A stretch of 64,000 nucleotides of DNA from an uncultured Alistipes sp. Lineage in GTDB: Bacteria > Bacteroidota > Bacteroidia > Bacteroidales > Rikenellaceae. This document shows, one piece after another, positions 44,709 to 53,777 of the stretch. The position numbers were made by a program, and so were the translations under genes. The notes beneath the pieces were generated by a model. That model searched no databases. It was not told the DNA's origin and saw only the letters and a list, made by a program, of their open reading frames with translations. Numbering within the stretch: position 1 is the stretch's first letter; each line of letters begins with the position of its first letter. The DNA lies in NCBI GenBank assembly GCA_900545315.1, contig UQYM01000001.1, forward strand, positions 62,001 through 126,000. The letters run 5' to 3'.

Positions 44709-46211
44709 ATGAAAATTCTGACCGGCAAGACCATTCAGGAGGCTGATCGATACACGATCGAGCACGAACCTATCTCCAGTCTCGATCTGATGGAGCGTGC
44801 TTCTGAAACGTTGGCGCAATGGATTGCTAACCATATTGCGCAGGAGAGCATATTGCTGTTTGTCGTTGGCAAAGGCAATAATGGAGGCGATGGTTTGGCT
44901 GTGGCTCGTATGTTGCATGGGGCTGGGTTTGATTGTCGAGTAGCTCTGATTTTTGAACCCGAGCAGCTGTCGGAACAGTGTCGCCAAAATTTGGAGCGTT
45001 TACCTGCTGAGATTTCGGTGAGTCAAGGTTCAGATTTTGAAATCGAGCCGGAGATGGTCATTGTGGATGCCTTACTGGGCACAGGTGTTCGAGGCGAAGT
45101 ACGTGGCGAGGTCGCTGAGGCAATCGAACGGATCAATGAATCTGGATGTCGCGTTGTCTCAATCGATATCCCCTCCGGAATGTTGACTGAGTATGGCAAT
45201 ATGGCCGATCGTATCATGGTGCATGCATCGGTCACACTGACCCTTGAATTTCCCAAATTGGCGTTGTTGTTGCCCGAAGCGGGAGAGTCTGTCGGGCAGT
45301 TAGAGGTTCTGCCGATTGGCCTTTCAGAGACCTTTATTGATCAGGCGGCCTCTCAGTATGTATATGTGGATGAGGAGTTGATTCGAAATATCATCTTGCC
45401 TCGTCCCCGTTTTGGCCATAAGGGTTGTTTTGGCCATGCCTTATTGATTTGTGGATCGGAAGGAATGGTTGGGGCGGCTGTTTTGGCTACTGGGGCTGCA
45501 CTTCGTTCGGGATGTGGATTGGTAACTGTGCATCTACCTCGAGAAGAGCGTTTTGCCGTACAGGCCAATTATCCTGCAGCGTTGGTCAGCTGTGACCCAG
45601 GAGCATGGTTTACCCAATTGCCCGCACAGATTGACCGTTATACTGCTATTGGCATAGGCCCTGGACTCGGACGTCACGTCGAAAGTGTAGAGGGGTTGCG
45701 AGCCGTGTTGCAATGTGGCAAATCATTGATTCTGGATGCAGATGCACTGAATCTGTTGGCTGAACAGCCTGATTTACTGGTTCAAGTCCCTGCGGGTTCG
45801 ATTTTAACGCCTCACTTGGGGGAATTGCGGCGCTTGATTGGCGATTGGACATCGGATCAACAGCGGAATGATAAGGTACAGGAATTGGCTCGTCGTCTGA
45901 TGTCGATTGTGGTGGTGAAGGGCGCTCATACAATGATTTGTACTCCAGAGTGCGTCTGCTATTTCAACTCGACAGGAGATGCGGGTATGGCCAAGGGGGG
46001 CAGTGGAGATGTCCTAACCGGACTGATTACAGGTTTACGTGCGCGTGGTTGTCAAGCTTTGGAGGCCGCTATTTTAGGCGTTTATCTGCATGGATTGGCA
46101 GGTGATAAGGCGGCAGATTATTACGGACAAGAGGGCATGAACGCTGGGGATTTGGCCGATTTTATCGGTGAAAGTTGGCTGGAGTTGGAGGATCGGCCGT
46201 TTGAAAGTTGA
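44709..46211 (+). CDS. nnr: Bifunctional NAD(P)H-hydrate epimerase / ADP-dependent dehydratase
   Basis: 500 residues in two domains. The N-terminal epimerase (about 1-210) carries VGKGNNGGDGLAVARML. The C-terminal ribokinase-like dehydratase (about 225-495) carries GIGPGLG, LTPHLGEL and MAKGGSGDVLTGLI. Together they repair NADH and NADPH that have become hydrated. It begins 10 bp after nqrF, so cofactor repair is probably co-transcribed with the main NADH-oxidising complex. Confidence 0.95.
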   Translation: MKILTGKTIQEADRYTIEHEPISSLDLMERASETLAQWIANHIAQESILLFVVGKGNNGGDGLAVARMLHGAGFDCRVALIFEPEQLSEQCRQNLERLPAEISVSQGSDFEIEPEMVIVDALLGTGVRGEVRGEVAEAIERINESGCRVVSIDIPSGMLTEYGNMADRIMVHASVTLTLEFPKLALLLPEAGESVGQLEVLPIGLSETFIDQAASQYVYVDEELIRNIILPRPRFGHKGCFGHALLICGSEGMVGAAVLATGAALRSGCGLVTVHLPREERFAVQANYPAALVSCDPGAWFTQLPAQIDRYTAIGIGPGLGRHVESVEGLRAVLQCGKSLILDADALNLLAEQPDLLVQVPAGSILTPHLGELRRLIGDWTSDQQRNDKVQELARRLMSIVVVKGAHTMICTPECVCYFNSTGDAGMAKGGSGDVLTGLITGLRARGCQALEAAILGVYLHGLAGDKAADYYGQEGMNAGDLADFIGESWLELEDRPFES

Positions 46212-46219
46212 TCATAGCG

Positions 46220-46249
46220 TTTATAGTTTCACAACTTTTATTATCTTTG
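46220..46249 (+). promoter_or_regulatory. Predicted promoter of the 93-residue protein gene
   Basis: TATCTTTG (46242-46249) with a TTT element at 46220-46222 and a 19-bp spacer, 23 bp before the ATG. Confidence 0.65.
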
Positions 46250-46272
46250 CTCAAAATCAAAATCAAATTGTT

Positions 46273-46554
46273 ATGGCAAGTATTAGAGGAATTAAAAACG
46301 AAATAGACTATCTGGTCAGTGAGGTAATTTCAGATGGTTATATGGCTCTGTATTTTAACGGCGAGAAACGCGACGCTATTGTAGCTGTGATTGAAGAGGC
46401 TGTCGCTTTGCGTAATACACTGTATGATCAAGTCAATCATCCCGCTGACAAACAGAATAAGAGTCTGGTTCACAAACATTATGCACAGGTTCGCCGAGAC
46501 ATGATGAGTGGGGTGGACGCTCTGTTCCGTAAATTGAGCGATATTTGCAAATAA
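46273..46554 (+). CDS. Small protein of unknown function
   Basis: 93 residues from the ATG at 46273 (MASIRGIKNEIDYLVSEVIS...). It is mostly helical, without a signal peptide, membrane helix or known motif. It looks like a conserved Bacteroidales hypothetical protein; I do not recognise a function. It has its own consensus promoter and a clear terminator 27 bp after the stop, so it is a real single-gene unit. Confidence 0.7.
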   Translation: MASIRGIKNEIDYLVSEVISDGYMALYFNGEKRDAIVAVIEEAVALRNTLYDQVNHPADKQNKSLVHKHYAQVRRDMMSGVDALFRKLSDICK

Positions 46555-46581
46555 GAGAACGAGGTAATCCCTCTCTATATT

Positions 46582-46612
46582 AACGGCTTCGTATCTACGA
46601 AGCCGTTTTTTT
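46582..46612 (+). terminator. Terminator after the 93-residue protein gene
   Basis: A perfect 12-bp stem (AACGGCTTCGTA with TACGAAGCCGTT), a 2-base loop and a T7 run. Confidence 0.92.
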
Positions 46613-46698
46613 GTGTCTGTATTCATCAAGTCATTGAATAACAATAACTCGTGAGTAACGGTTCAGTACCGTAAAATGTAGTGACCAACGCTGAAAAA

Positions 46699-47457
46699 TC
46701 AGGCTTCGTGTGTCTCCAGAACTGTGTGGGGAACGGTGCCGTGCGACAGTAGCTGGATCGGACAATCGTAATTGTGTAACTGTTCGGGTGTAATAATGTT
46801 GGAGTTGTGTCGGTGGACATGTTTGTTGACACATACAATCGATTTAACGTAGGATGTGATCGTTCCCAAATCGTGTGAGACCATAACGATTGCCATCTTG
46901 GTATTGAGTTGACGCAAAATAGCATATAGCTCCTTCTCGAACTTGTTGTCCACAAAATTGGCAGGTTCGTCAAGAATCAAAACTTTGGGATCCGCAATTA
47001 ACGCACGGCAGAGCAGTGTTCGTTGCAATTGTCCCCCCGAAAGCTCTCCAATGGGACGCTCTGCAAGTGAAGCTATGCCGCATGAATCCAGTAGTTGTCG
47101 GGCTTTGTCTTTGTCTTGAGACTTGTAGTTGCCAAACAGCCGTTTCCGTGCCTGTAAACCCGATAACACAACCTCTTTAACAGAGATGGGAAATGATTTG
47201 TCAATGTCGGATACCTGTGGCATATACCCAATGGCTCGGTAGCCATGTGCTTCAAGCTCCGGTGCATATAGAATTTCGCCAGAGTAGGGGATAGCCTTGA
47301 GAATAGCTTTCACCAAAGTCGTTTTTCCGCCGCCATTGGGTCCGATAATGCCAATGAAATCTTGTGGAAGAATATCTAAATTGACTTGTTCAATGGCATT
47401 GGTTCTGCCGTCGTAGCTGACGGATACGTTGCGTATGGAGATCAAACTGTCGCTCAT
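46699..47457 (-). CDS. znuC: Zinc/manganese-type ABC transporter ATP-binding protein
   Basis: 252 residues from the ATG at 47457. Walker A is GPNGGGKTT, the signature is LSGGQLQR, Walker B is KVLILDEPAN and the H-loop is VSHD. It belongs to the ZnuC/MntA-type ATPases of cluster 9 metal transporters. The start overlaps the end of the substrate-binding protein gene by 4 bp. No membrane permease (ZnuB) gene follows; the next gene downstream faces the other way. Confidence 0.88.
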   Translation of the reverse strand: MSDSLISIRNVSVSYDGRTNAIEQVNLDILPQDFIGIIGPNGGGKTTLVKAILKAIPYSGEILYAPELEAHGYRAIGYMPQVSDIDKSFPISVKEVVLSGLQARKRLFGNYKSQDKDKARQLLDSCGIASLAERPIGELSGGQLQRTLLCRALIADPKVLILDEPANFVDNKFEKELYAILRQLNTKMAIVMVSHDLGTITSYVKSIVCVNKHVHRHNSNIITPEQLHNYDCPIQLLSHGTVPHTVLETHEA

Positions 47458-48377
47458 GGATGTGCAATTTGAGTGCAAATATTCAGCGTGTTATGGATGA
47501 TGTCGGGTGCAAGTGGGTCAAACGGAACGGCCGGTACGCCTAATTCATTTGATAAAGCCTCCACACTGTTGCGACTAAATTGTTGTTGATAGAATATTTG
47601 GTTGATATGCAAGGTCTTGACCGTATCAATCAACTGTTTGAGATATTCTGCTGAGGGCTCTTTCCCTTCATTCTCGAGAGATATCTGATGTAAATTGTAA
47701 TCACGAGCCAAGTAGGATAGCGCCGGATGGTAAATGATAAAGGTCCGGTTCTTGTCCTTAAAAAGCTCGGTTAGTGCACGATCCAAAGAGTCCAATCTTA
47801 CAATTAAGGCGTTGTAGTTCGTTTGGTAGCGCACGGAGTCGGGACAGGCTGCAGCAATGGCTTGGTAGATGTTGGTCGCGATCTGCTTAACGGTTCGTGG
47901 AGAGTTCCAAATATGTGGATCAATACCCGTAATGTCTTTGATATCAGATTGTTGTTTATCGTTGTGCCTATGAGGGTCTTGCTGTTCGGAGGCAGTAGCC
48001 TGCTGTGTGTGATGGTTATGATGATCGCCTGCAATTAGGGGAATTCCCTCTGATACGTCAACGAGCTGTACGTTGGGCATGTTGTGGTGAATGGCATGGT
48101 TCAGACGTTGTTCGAAATCGATGAGCCCGGTGCTAATATACATTTGAGATTCAGCGACTTGTTTCATTTGTGCCGGTGTTGGTTCATACGTCTCTACACT
48201 GGCTCCGGACGGAACTAACGTATTAATCACAAAATCCGAATCAACAATTTGTTGTGTAAGGAAAGCCAACGGAGCGATACTTACTGATATGGTTGGTTTC
48301 TGACTGTTGTTTTTTTGTGTGCAACTTACAGATAAAAAGAATGTTATAAGGCAAATGAATAGTTGGATAATTTTCAT
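47454..48377 (-). CDS. znuA: Zinc-type ABC transporter substrate-binding lipoprotein
   Basis: 307 residues. The signal ends in the lipobox VSC (Cys19). A cluster A-I metal-binding protein follows: SIAPLAFLTQQIV, LVPSGASVETYEPTP, DPHIWNSPR and the C-terminal half. A His-rich loop at about 117-140 (GDHHNHH and DPHRHND) is typical of zinc binders rather than manganese ones. It captures metal in the periplasm and passes it to a permease powered by ZnuC. Confidence 0.9.
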   Translation of the reverse strand: MKIIQLFICLITFFLSVSCTQKNNSQKPTISVSIAPLAFLTQQIVDSDFVINTLVPSGASVETYEPTPAQMKQVAESQMYISTGLIDFEQRLNHAIHHNMPNVQLVDVSEGIPLIAGDHHNHHTQQATASEQQDPHRHNDKQQSDIKDITGIDPHIWNSPRTVKQIATNIYQAIAAACPDSVRYQTNYNALIVRLDSLDRALTELFKDKNRTFIIYHPALSYLARDYNLHQISLENEGKEPSAEYLKQLIDTVKTLHINQIFYQQQFSRNSVEALSNELGVPAVPFDPLAPDIIHNTLNICTQIAHP

Positions 48378-48724
48378 ATAAGGTCGTGATTGGGTATGCT
48401 AAATTACGGATTGATTGTTAAACCTCAAAATATGGTTAAACACGATTCGTGCCTAATAGTATTTCGGTCTCCATTGGGTGTAGAGGTTCGTTCGGTTTGG
48501 TTTTTGACTCAGGTTCGATATCATCACTCTTGCATTCGGTACGGATAGCTGATTGGATTAGAAGGGGCGATGCATACTGAGGGGCGACTGAAACAATTCG
48601 CAACAATTACAAGATAGTAAAAGTCCTTTTCTGACAGGAATTATATTAATATATTTAACATAATATAAATTATAATTCATGAAATATTCCCATAGAGGGA
48701 GAGTATGCAAAATTATGTAATCGG
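48378..48724. other. Intergenic region upstream of znuA
   Basis: About 350 bp between znuA's start and the 3' end of the XRE regulator gene. The right part (48620-48720) is very A/T-rich. I see no gene, RNA or clear Zur-type operator. Confidence 0.5.
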
Positions 48725-49294
48725 TTATTTGGGCCGATAAGAGATAAATGTTTTGTCTTTTAGAAAGATTACAATTTGTTCGATCGTCTCATCGTCAATG
48801 GAGGGCAGCTCTGATAGTACTTTTGAAGCTGGCCGGTTTTGCAGGCTGTTAGATTCAGTTATTCTTTCTTGGATTGGATTGGTGGGCGTATTTAAAACCT
48901 CGTTAGAGGAAGATATTTTGGAAGATTGTTCAGGTGCTTTTGTTTGAGCCGATTCTCCAGCCGTTAAAGTTTCAAATGGCAACGTGTCGGATGAAGTTCC
49001 CATTACGACAGTTTGTCGGTGTGGAAGATTGGCTATGACTGAGGAGTCACTGGAACTGTTCGATACCGAATCTGGGGTCCGATAAATGGGACCTTTCCCC
49101 AAGAGTAACCAATCTGGATTGACTTTGGGAAATCGCAGCAACATCTTTTCGATAAAATCGAAGCTTGGTTTATTGCGTCCACCGAGGATGTGCGAGATGC
49201 TTGAGGGTTGTACTCCCATAATTTCTGCAAAGCGCGAAGGAGTCAAACCTTCTGTTCGTATGAATTTTTCGAGTCTATCCTTCATTTTCTCCAT
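48725..49294 (-). CDS. XRE-family helix-turn-helix regulator
   Basis: 189 residues. The N-terminal HTH (about 4-62) contains FAEIMGVQPSSISHILGGRNKPS and the tail LLRFPKVNPDWLLLGKGP seen in Bacteroidetes stand-alone regulators. A Ser/Thr-rich linker of about 90 residues follows, then a small C-terminal segment (IDDETIEQIVIFLKD) that could be a partner- or self-association helix. No peptidase motif is present. The promoter puts the start of transcription within about 6 bp of the ATG, so the mRNA should be leaderless unless the second ATG (49285) is used. TTACA-type repeats overlap the promoter, which suggests autoregulation. Confidence 0.85.
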   Translation of the reverse strand: MEKMKDRLEKFIRTEGLTPSRFAEIMGVQPSSISHILGGRNKPSFDFIEKMLLRFPKVNPDWLLLGKGPIYRTPDSVSNSSSDSSVIANLPHRQTVVMGTSSDTLPFETLTAGESAQTKAPEQSSKISSSNEVLNTPTNPIQERITESNSLQNRPASKVLSELPSIDDETIEQIVIFLKDKTFISYRPK

Positions 49295-49297
49295 TTT

Positions 49298-49773
49298 TTA
49301 CAAAGTTAAATAAATTTCAATAGTTAGCCAAGTGATGTTTTACAAATCGTATATTTAATGTTACCCTTTTACTTGATTACAAATGTAAATAGCGACAATA
49401 AATTTAATATAAGCTTACCATATATAATAATAAATACAAAGTAATACTTTATATAAAATATAATAATCATATTGTTTATAAGTCATTAACTTGTAAATTA
49501 AGTCTAACAAATAAGAATTAGAACCCTATACTGTTTCTTTATACCGGGTATATGATTTTTAATTTCATATAACTGCATTTAACATACTAATAATAAGATA
49601 ATTTATAATATTTAATAAATATTTAAACTATAAAAATAAGGATTGTATTCTTAAGGTAAATTCAGCTGGTTACAGATGTTAATACATTTGTAAATCAAGA
49701 TTAATTAATGAGATTATTTTACTCATGTAATCAATTTACAGATATAAAATGGGATTGTACGTTACAAATGTAA
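49298..49773. repeat. Family of TTACA-N2-TGTAA-like sites
   Basis: Two exact copies of TTACAAATGTAA lie at 49377-49388 and 49762-49773. Related copies are TTACAAAGTTAA (49298-49309), TTACAAATCGTA (49340-49351), TTACAGATGTTA (49670-49681), an inverted TACATTTGTAA (49683-49693) and TTACAGATATAA (49736-49747). The copies at 49670 and 49683 face each other. The first three centres are about 42 and 37 bp apart. They fit binding sites for a dimeric HTH protein, most simply the adjacent XRE regulator. Confidence 0.55.
49301..49331 (-). promoter_or_regulatory. Predicted promoter of the XRE gene (leaderless or nearly so)
   Basis: On the minus strand, TTG (49331-49329), a 20-bp spacer and TAACTTTG (49308-49301) match the consensus. 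Only six bases (TAAAAA) separate the -7 box from the ATG. The operator-like TTACAAAGTTAA (49298-49309) covers the -7 box. Confidence 0.65.
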
Positions 49774-49880
49774 TGTAAAGATGATTGAAAAAGTTAATTT
49801 TTGGGAAAATTTCCCCTATCCCTAAATCTGTTAAAGGTTTGTATGGATATTTTTAAAATTGTGTTTTTATTATGTTAAAT
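49310..49880. other. A/T-rich non-coding island upstream of the XRE gene
   Basis: About 570 bp, far richer in A/T than its surroundings, without a convincing gene. It contains most of the TTACA-type sites. It also holds a perfect inverted repeat GGGAAA-A-TTTCCC (49803-49815), which lies inside a possible 14-codon frame (49781-49825). I see no DnaA-box cluster. Confidence 0.6.
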
Positions 49881-49908
49881 AAAAAGGGCGTCCCGTTTGG
49901 AACGCCCT
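49881..49908 (-). terminator. Terminator after the HIT protein gene
   Basis: Arms AGGGCGTCCC (49885-49894) and GGAACGCCCT (49899-49908) with one mismatch and a 4-base loop. On the minus strand a run of T (49885-49881) follows. Confidence 0.8.
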
Positions 49909-49930
49909 GGTTGTTAGAGAGTAATATAGT

Positions 49931-50317
49931 TTACAATTGGATTAATTCTGCCACTTTTTGGAACTCTTCCGGAGTTAATTTCAGTTTTTCGCGGTGGAAA
50001 TCGACCTCTTGTTCGCTGTTAATTGGGATCAAGTGGATATGTGCATGGGGTACTTCCATCCCTAAAACGACTACTGCAACCCGTTTACAGTCGATTTTTT
50101 CTTTTATTTTGCACGCAATCTTTTTTGCGAAGATCATCATATCCCCCAGCGTTTTGTCATCCAGATCGAATATGTAGTCGGTCTCTAGCTTGGGCACAAC
50201 CAAGGTGTGGCCTTTGGTGAGCGGATTGATATCCAAAAATGCAAAATAGCGATCATCTTCTGCTACCTTGTAGCAAGGAATTTCTCCGTTGATGATACGA
50301 GTAAATATGGAAGCCAT
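49931..50317 (-). CDS. HIT family protein
   Basis: 128 residues with the HIT signature HAHIHL at its active site and the N-terminal start IFTRIINGEIPCYKVAEDD. Family members hydrolyse nucleotide phosphoramidates or dinucleoside polyphosphates. The substrate here is unknown; the form is closest to HinT/Hit-like purine nucleotide hydrolases. It begins 5 bp after the phosphohexomutase gene, so the two are co-transcribed. Confidence 0.93.
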   Translation of the reverse strand: MASIFTRIINGEIPCYKVAEDDRYFAFLDINPLTKGHTLVVPKLETDYIFDLDDKTLGDMMIFAKKIACKIKEKIDCKRVAVVVLGMEVPHAHIHLIPINSEQEVDFHREKLKLTPEEFQKVAELIQL

Positions 50318-50322
50318 GGTAT

Positions 50323-52062
50323 CTATTTTTTAGTCAGTTCGGTTTCGAGAGTTTGCAATTTCTCATCCAACTTCTGTTGTACGGCATCGAACTGTGCAAC
50401 TGAAGGCAGCTCTTCGCGTACACCGAAGTAAAATTTGATCTTAGGCTCGGTGCCTGACGGACGGATAGAGACAATCGTGTTGTCTTCGGTGAAGAATTGC
50501 AGTACGTTTGATTTCTCCATCTCGATCGGGGTGCAATTGTCCGTGCGCAGATCGAGCGCTTCAGAGGTCAGGTAATCTTTAATTGTAACGATTGGGGATC
50601 CTCCAAGCGTTTTGTGTGGATTGGCACGGAACTCGTCCATCATCTTTTTGATCTCCTCTGCACCCTCTTTACCTTGGCGTACGATGTAGATCATAGCCTC
50701 TTTATAGAAGCCATATTTGACGTAAATCTCTTTGAGCAGCTCATAGAGGGTGATGCCTTGGCTCTTCGCCCAAGCGGCGGCCTCAGCAGCCAAAGAGCAG
50801 GCGCTAACGGCATCCTTGTCGCGAACAAAGTCTCCGGCCAGGAAGCCAAAGCTCTCTTCACCGCCACCGATATATTGCATCTTTCCTTCGAGATTGCGGA
50901 TGATTTCGGCGATATACTTGAAACCGGTCAAGCATTCGAAGCATTTTACGCCATAGGATTCAGCCACACGGTTGATTAATCCCGTTGTGACGATGGTTTT
51001 GATGACGAACTGTTTACCGTTTAATTTGTGCAGTTCGCTCCAACGGCGCATCAGGTAGTAGGCCAAAAGCGTACAGGTCTGATTGCCATTGAGTAGAACA
51101 TATTCTCCGTTTTCATCGGGTAGTGCAACGCCAATACGGTCTGCATCGGGGTCGGTGGCCAATACCAGTTCGGCTTTTTCTTTAATGGCCAGATCGATAG
51201 CCATTTTCATGGTAGCTCGCTCTTCGGGGTTTGGTGAGGCTACGGTTGGGAAATTGCCATCCGAGATGTTTTGTTCTTTTACCGTTATAATATTGCGGAA
51301 GCCAAAACGACGCAGTGATGCCGGAACCAGAATTACGCCCGAGCCATGCAGGGGTGTATAGACGATTTTCATATCGCTATTGGCTTCGATGGCCTCTGGG
51401 GAGAGCGACAGGCTGTGAATCGTATCGAGGTACAAGTTGTCAAATTCTTCGCCGAGAATAGTGATATTCTCTTTGCTGGTTGTGGTGAGTACTTCATCAG
51501 GCGAGGTGATTTTTTGCACCTCTGCGATGATGTTTTTGTCGTGCGGCGGAGTGACCTGTGCGCCATCGGACCAGTAGGCTTTGTACCCGTTATACTCTTT
51601 GGGGTTGTGAGAGGCAGTGATGACTACTCCACTCTGGCAGCCCAATTGACGGATTGCGAAGCTTAATTCCGGAGTGGGACGCAAGGAGTCAAAGAGGTAT
51701 ACTTTAAAACCGTTTGCAGCGAAAATAGAGGCTGTATGTTCCGAAAAAAGGCGACTATTGTTGCGGCTGTCGTGTCCGATTGCCACTTTGATTTTTTCGT
51801 TTGGGAAGGCTTTTTTCAGGTAGTTGGCCAAACCTTGTGTAGCCATGCCTACGGTGTAGATATTCATACGGTTGGTGCCGACACCCATGATGCCGCGCAA
51901 GCCTCCTGTTCCGAATTCGAGATCCTTATAGAAGCTCTCGGTTAACTCTTTCTTATCGTTGTCAATCAAGTATTTGACTTGTTGTTTGGTCTTTTCGTCG
52001 TAGTTGCCGGTCAGCCATTTTTGGGCTTTTTCGAGCACGATTTGGTCCAAATTTGTGTCCAT
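50323..52062 (-). CDS. Phosphoglucomutase/phosphomannomutase (phospho-sugar mutase)
   Basis: 579 residues of the alpha-D-phosphohexomutase superfamily, PGM2-like type. FGTGGLRGIMG opens domain 1, TASHNPKEYNG holds the phosphoserine, DPDADRIG binds Mg2+, GGGEESFG is the sugar-binding loop and RPSGTEPKIKFY the phosphate-binding loop. It interconverts hexose or pentose 1- and 6-(5-)phosphates. Glucose specificity is usual but not provable here. Confidence 0.93.
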   Translation of the reverse strand: MDTNLDQIVLEKAQKWLTGNYDEKTKQQVKYLIDNDKKELTESFYKDLEFGTGGLRGIMGVGTNRMNIYTVGMATQGLANYLKKAFPNEKIKVAIGHDSRNNSRLFSEHTASIFAANGFKVYLFDSLRPTPELSFAIRQLGCQSGVVITASHNPKEYNGYKAYWSDGAQVTPPHDKNIIAEVQKITSPDEVLTTTSKENITILGEEFDNLYLDTIHSLSLSPEAIEANSDMKIVYTPLHGSGVILVPASLRRFGFRNIITVKEQNISDGNFPTVASPNPEERATMKMAIDLAIKEKAELVLATDPDADRIGVALPDENGEYVLLNGNQTCTLLAYYLMRRWSELHKLNGKQFVIKTIVTTGLINRVAESYGVKCFECLTGFKYIAEIIRNLEGKMQYIGGGEESFGFLAGDFVRDKDAVSACSLAAEAAAWAKSQGITLYELLKEIYVKYGFYKEAMIYIVRQGKEGAEEIKKMMDEFRANPHKTLGGSPIVTIKDYLTSEALDLRTDNCTPIEMEKSNVLQFFTEDNTIVSIRPSGTEPKIKFYFGVREELPSVAQFDAVQQKLDEKLQTLETELTKK

Positions 52063-52293
52063 CGTCTTATGTGTTTTGTTTATACTGTCTTGAATTTTGA
52101 GTCGAAAAAACTTATAGGCAAAAGTACGAATTATTTTCTGAATACTCTATATCAAACGGTTAAAAACAGACGCCTTTACAGCCCTTATTTTTCTATATAA
52201 ATTTAAGTTAAATAAACAATATGGTAAGTGGTTTTTTTTTCATATTGTTATTTACAATTTTGTTGAAGCAAATCGAAATAATTCACTCTGATA

Positions 52294-53706
52294 ATGATCG
52301 TTAATAACCAGACCTACAAAGAGGTGTGGCAAACTTGCTTGTCCCAAATCAAAGAACAGACCTCCAACGAGGAGTTTTCGAAGTGGTTCAAGCCGATAGT
52401 CCCTCTTGATTTCGACGGCACGACACTCAAGTTGCGTGTTCCGAACGAAAGTTACGTATATTATATTGAAAAACACTTCATCAAGTTGTTGACTCCGATC
52501 ATTCATCAGCAATTCGGTTTGAAGGCACGTTTACGTTATGCGGTTCCCCAATCGGAACAACCGGCACCTGTTGTGGCAACAGAGGCCGATATGACGGCTA
52601 TCAATACCTTTGCAGCACGAACCGATACGGCAAATATAAAAAATCCGTTTGTGATTCCCGGTATTCGCAAATTGGTGATTGACCCGCAGCTCAATCCTAA
52701 TTACACTTTTGATACTTTTGTCGAGGGTGAGTGTAATCGTTTGTGTCGTTCGGCTGGAGTTTCGGTTGCTGTCAGTCCGGGTACCACCCCATTCAACCCC
52801 TTATATATATATGGGGATCCGGGATTGGGTAAAACACACATTGCCCAAGCGATTGGTATGGAGGCTAAGCAGCGTCGTCCATCAATGCAGGTGCTCTATG
52901 TGTCGATGAATAAGTTTCAGGCGCAGTTTACCAATGCGGTGCGTTCCGGTGAGATTAACGATTTTATCAACTTCTATCAGATGCTTGATATGTTGATCAT
53001 CGATGATATTCAGGAGTTGGCCGGCAAGGTAAAGACCCAGAATGCCTTCTTTAATATTTTCAACCATTTGCATCTTTCAGGTAAGCAGCTTGTCTTGACC
53101 TCGGATAAACCTCCCGTGGAGTTGAAGGATATTGAGCAGCGACTGTTGACTCGTTTCAAATGGGGATTATCAGCTCAGTTGATGTTGCCAGATTTCGATA
53201 CGAAAGTGAAAATTATTCGTAACAAGGCGTATCGTTTGGGTGCAGAGATTTCGGATGAGGTGGTGGATTTCTTGGCCAATAATATCAATGCCAATGTGCG
53301 TGAGATTGAAGGTGCACTCTCATCGTTGGTTGCCAATGCGTCGTTCCTGGGTAAAAAGGTGACGGTTTCATTGGCCAAAGAGATTTTGAAGGTCTATGTG
53401 CAGTTCAATCAGAAAGAGATCACAATTGATCATATTCGCAAGGTGGTTTGTGAGTATTTGGATTTGAGTGAAGAAAAATTCAATTCGCCACGTCGTACTC
53501 GTGAGGTGGCCCAAGCCCGTCAGATTGCGATGTATTTGAGCAAGCAGCACACCAAGGCTCCGTTGACGGTCATTGGAGCGTCGATTGGGGGTAAAAATCA
53601 TGCGACTGTACTGCATGCCTGTAAGGCGATATCCAACTTGATTGAGACGGACAAGGTATTTCGCCATCAGATTGAAGAGATCGAAAAACGGGTTCTTGCC
53701 AAGTAA
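52294..53706 (+). CDS. dnaA: Chromosomal replication initiator protein DnaA
   Basis: 470 residues with four DnaA domains: the N-terminal interaction domain (1-80), a linker, the AAA+ domain (Walker A GDPGLGKT 174-181, Walker B LIIDDIQ) and the C-terminal DNA-binding domain with GGKNHATVLHA. DnaA opens the replication origin. I saw no TTATCCACA-type boxes in the 231 bp before or 151 bp after the gene, so the origin may not be adjacent. Confidence 0.97.
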   Translation: MIVNNQTYKEVWQTCLSQIKEQTSNEEFSKWFKPIVPLDFDGTTLKLRVPNESYVYYIEKHFIKLLTPIIHQQFGLKARLRYAVPQSEQPAPVVATEADMTAINTFAARTDTANIKNPFVIPGIRKLVIDPQLNPNYTFDTFVEGECNRLCRSAGVSVAVSPGTTPFNPLYIYGDPGLGKTHIAQAIGMEAKQRRPSMQVLYVSMNKFQAQFTNAVRSGEINDFINFYQMLDMLIIDDIQELAGKVKTQNAFFNIFNHLHLSGKQLVLTSDKPPVELKDIEQRLLTRFKWGLSAQLMLPDFDTKVKIIRNKAYRLGAEISDEVVDFLANNINANVREIEGALSSLVANASFLGKKVTVSLAKEILKVYVQFNQKEITIDHIRKVVCEYLDLSEEKFNSPRRTREVAQARQIAMYLSKQHTKAPLTVIGASIGGKNHATVLHACKAISNLIETDKVFRHQIEEIEKRVLAK

Positions 53707-53737
53707 TATCTGTCTTAAATTGAAAACCTTATGATAG

Positions 53738-53777
53738 AAAGTTTTTCCGGGCTGTTTTGACCGGGAAAACTTTTTGT
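53738..53777 (+). terminator. Terminator after dnaA
   Basis: AAAGTTTTTCCGG (53738-53750) pairs with CCGGGAAAACTTT (53761-53773) with one G-T pair and a 10-base loop, then T. The T-run overlaps the -33 element of the bcp promoter. Confidence 0.8.

Noticed and set aside
49310..49880. Prophage or integrative element around the XRE gene
   Set aside because: No integrase, transposase, attachment repeats or phage genes are near; flanking genes are housekeeping. A/T richness alone is not enough.
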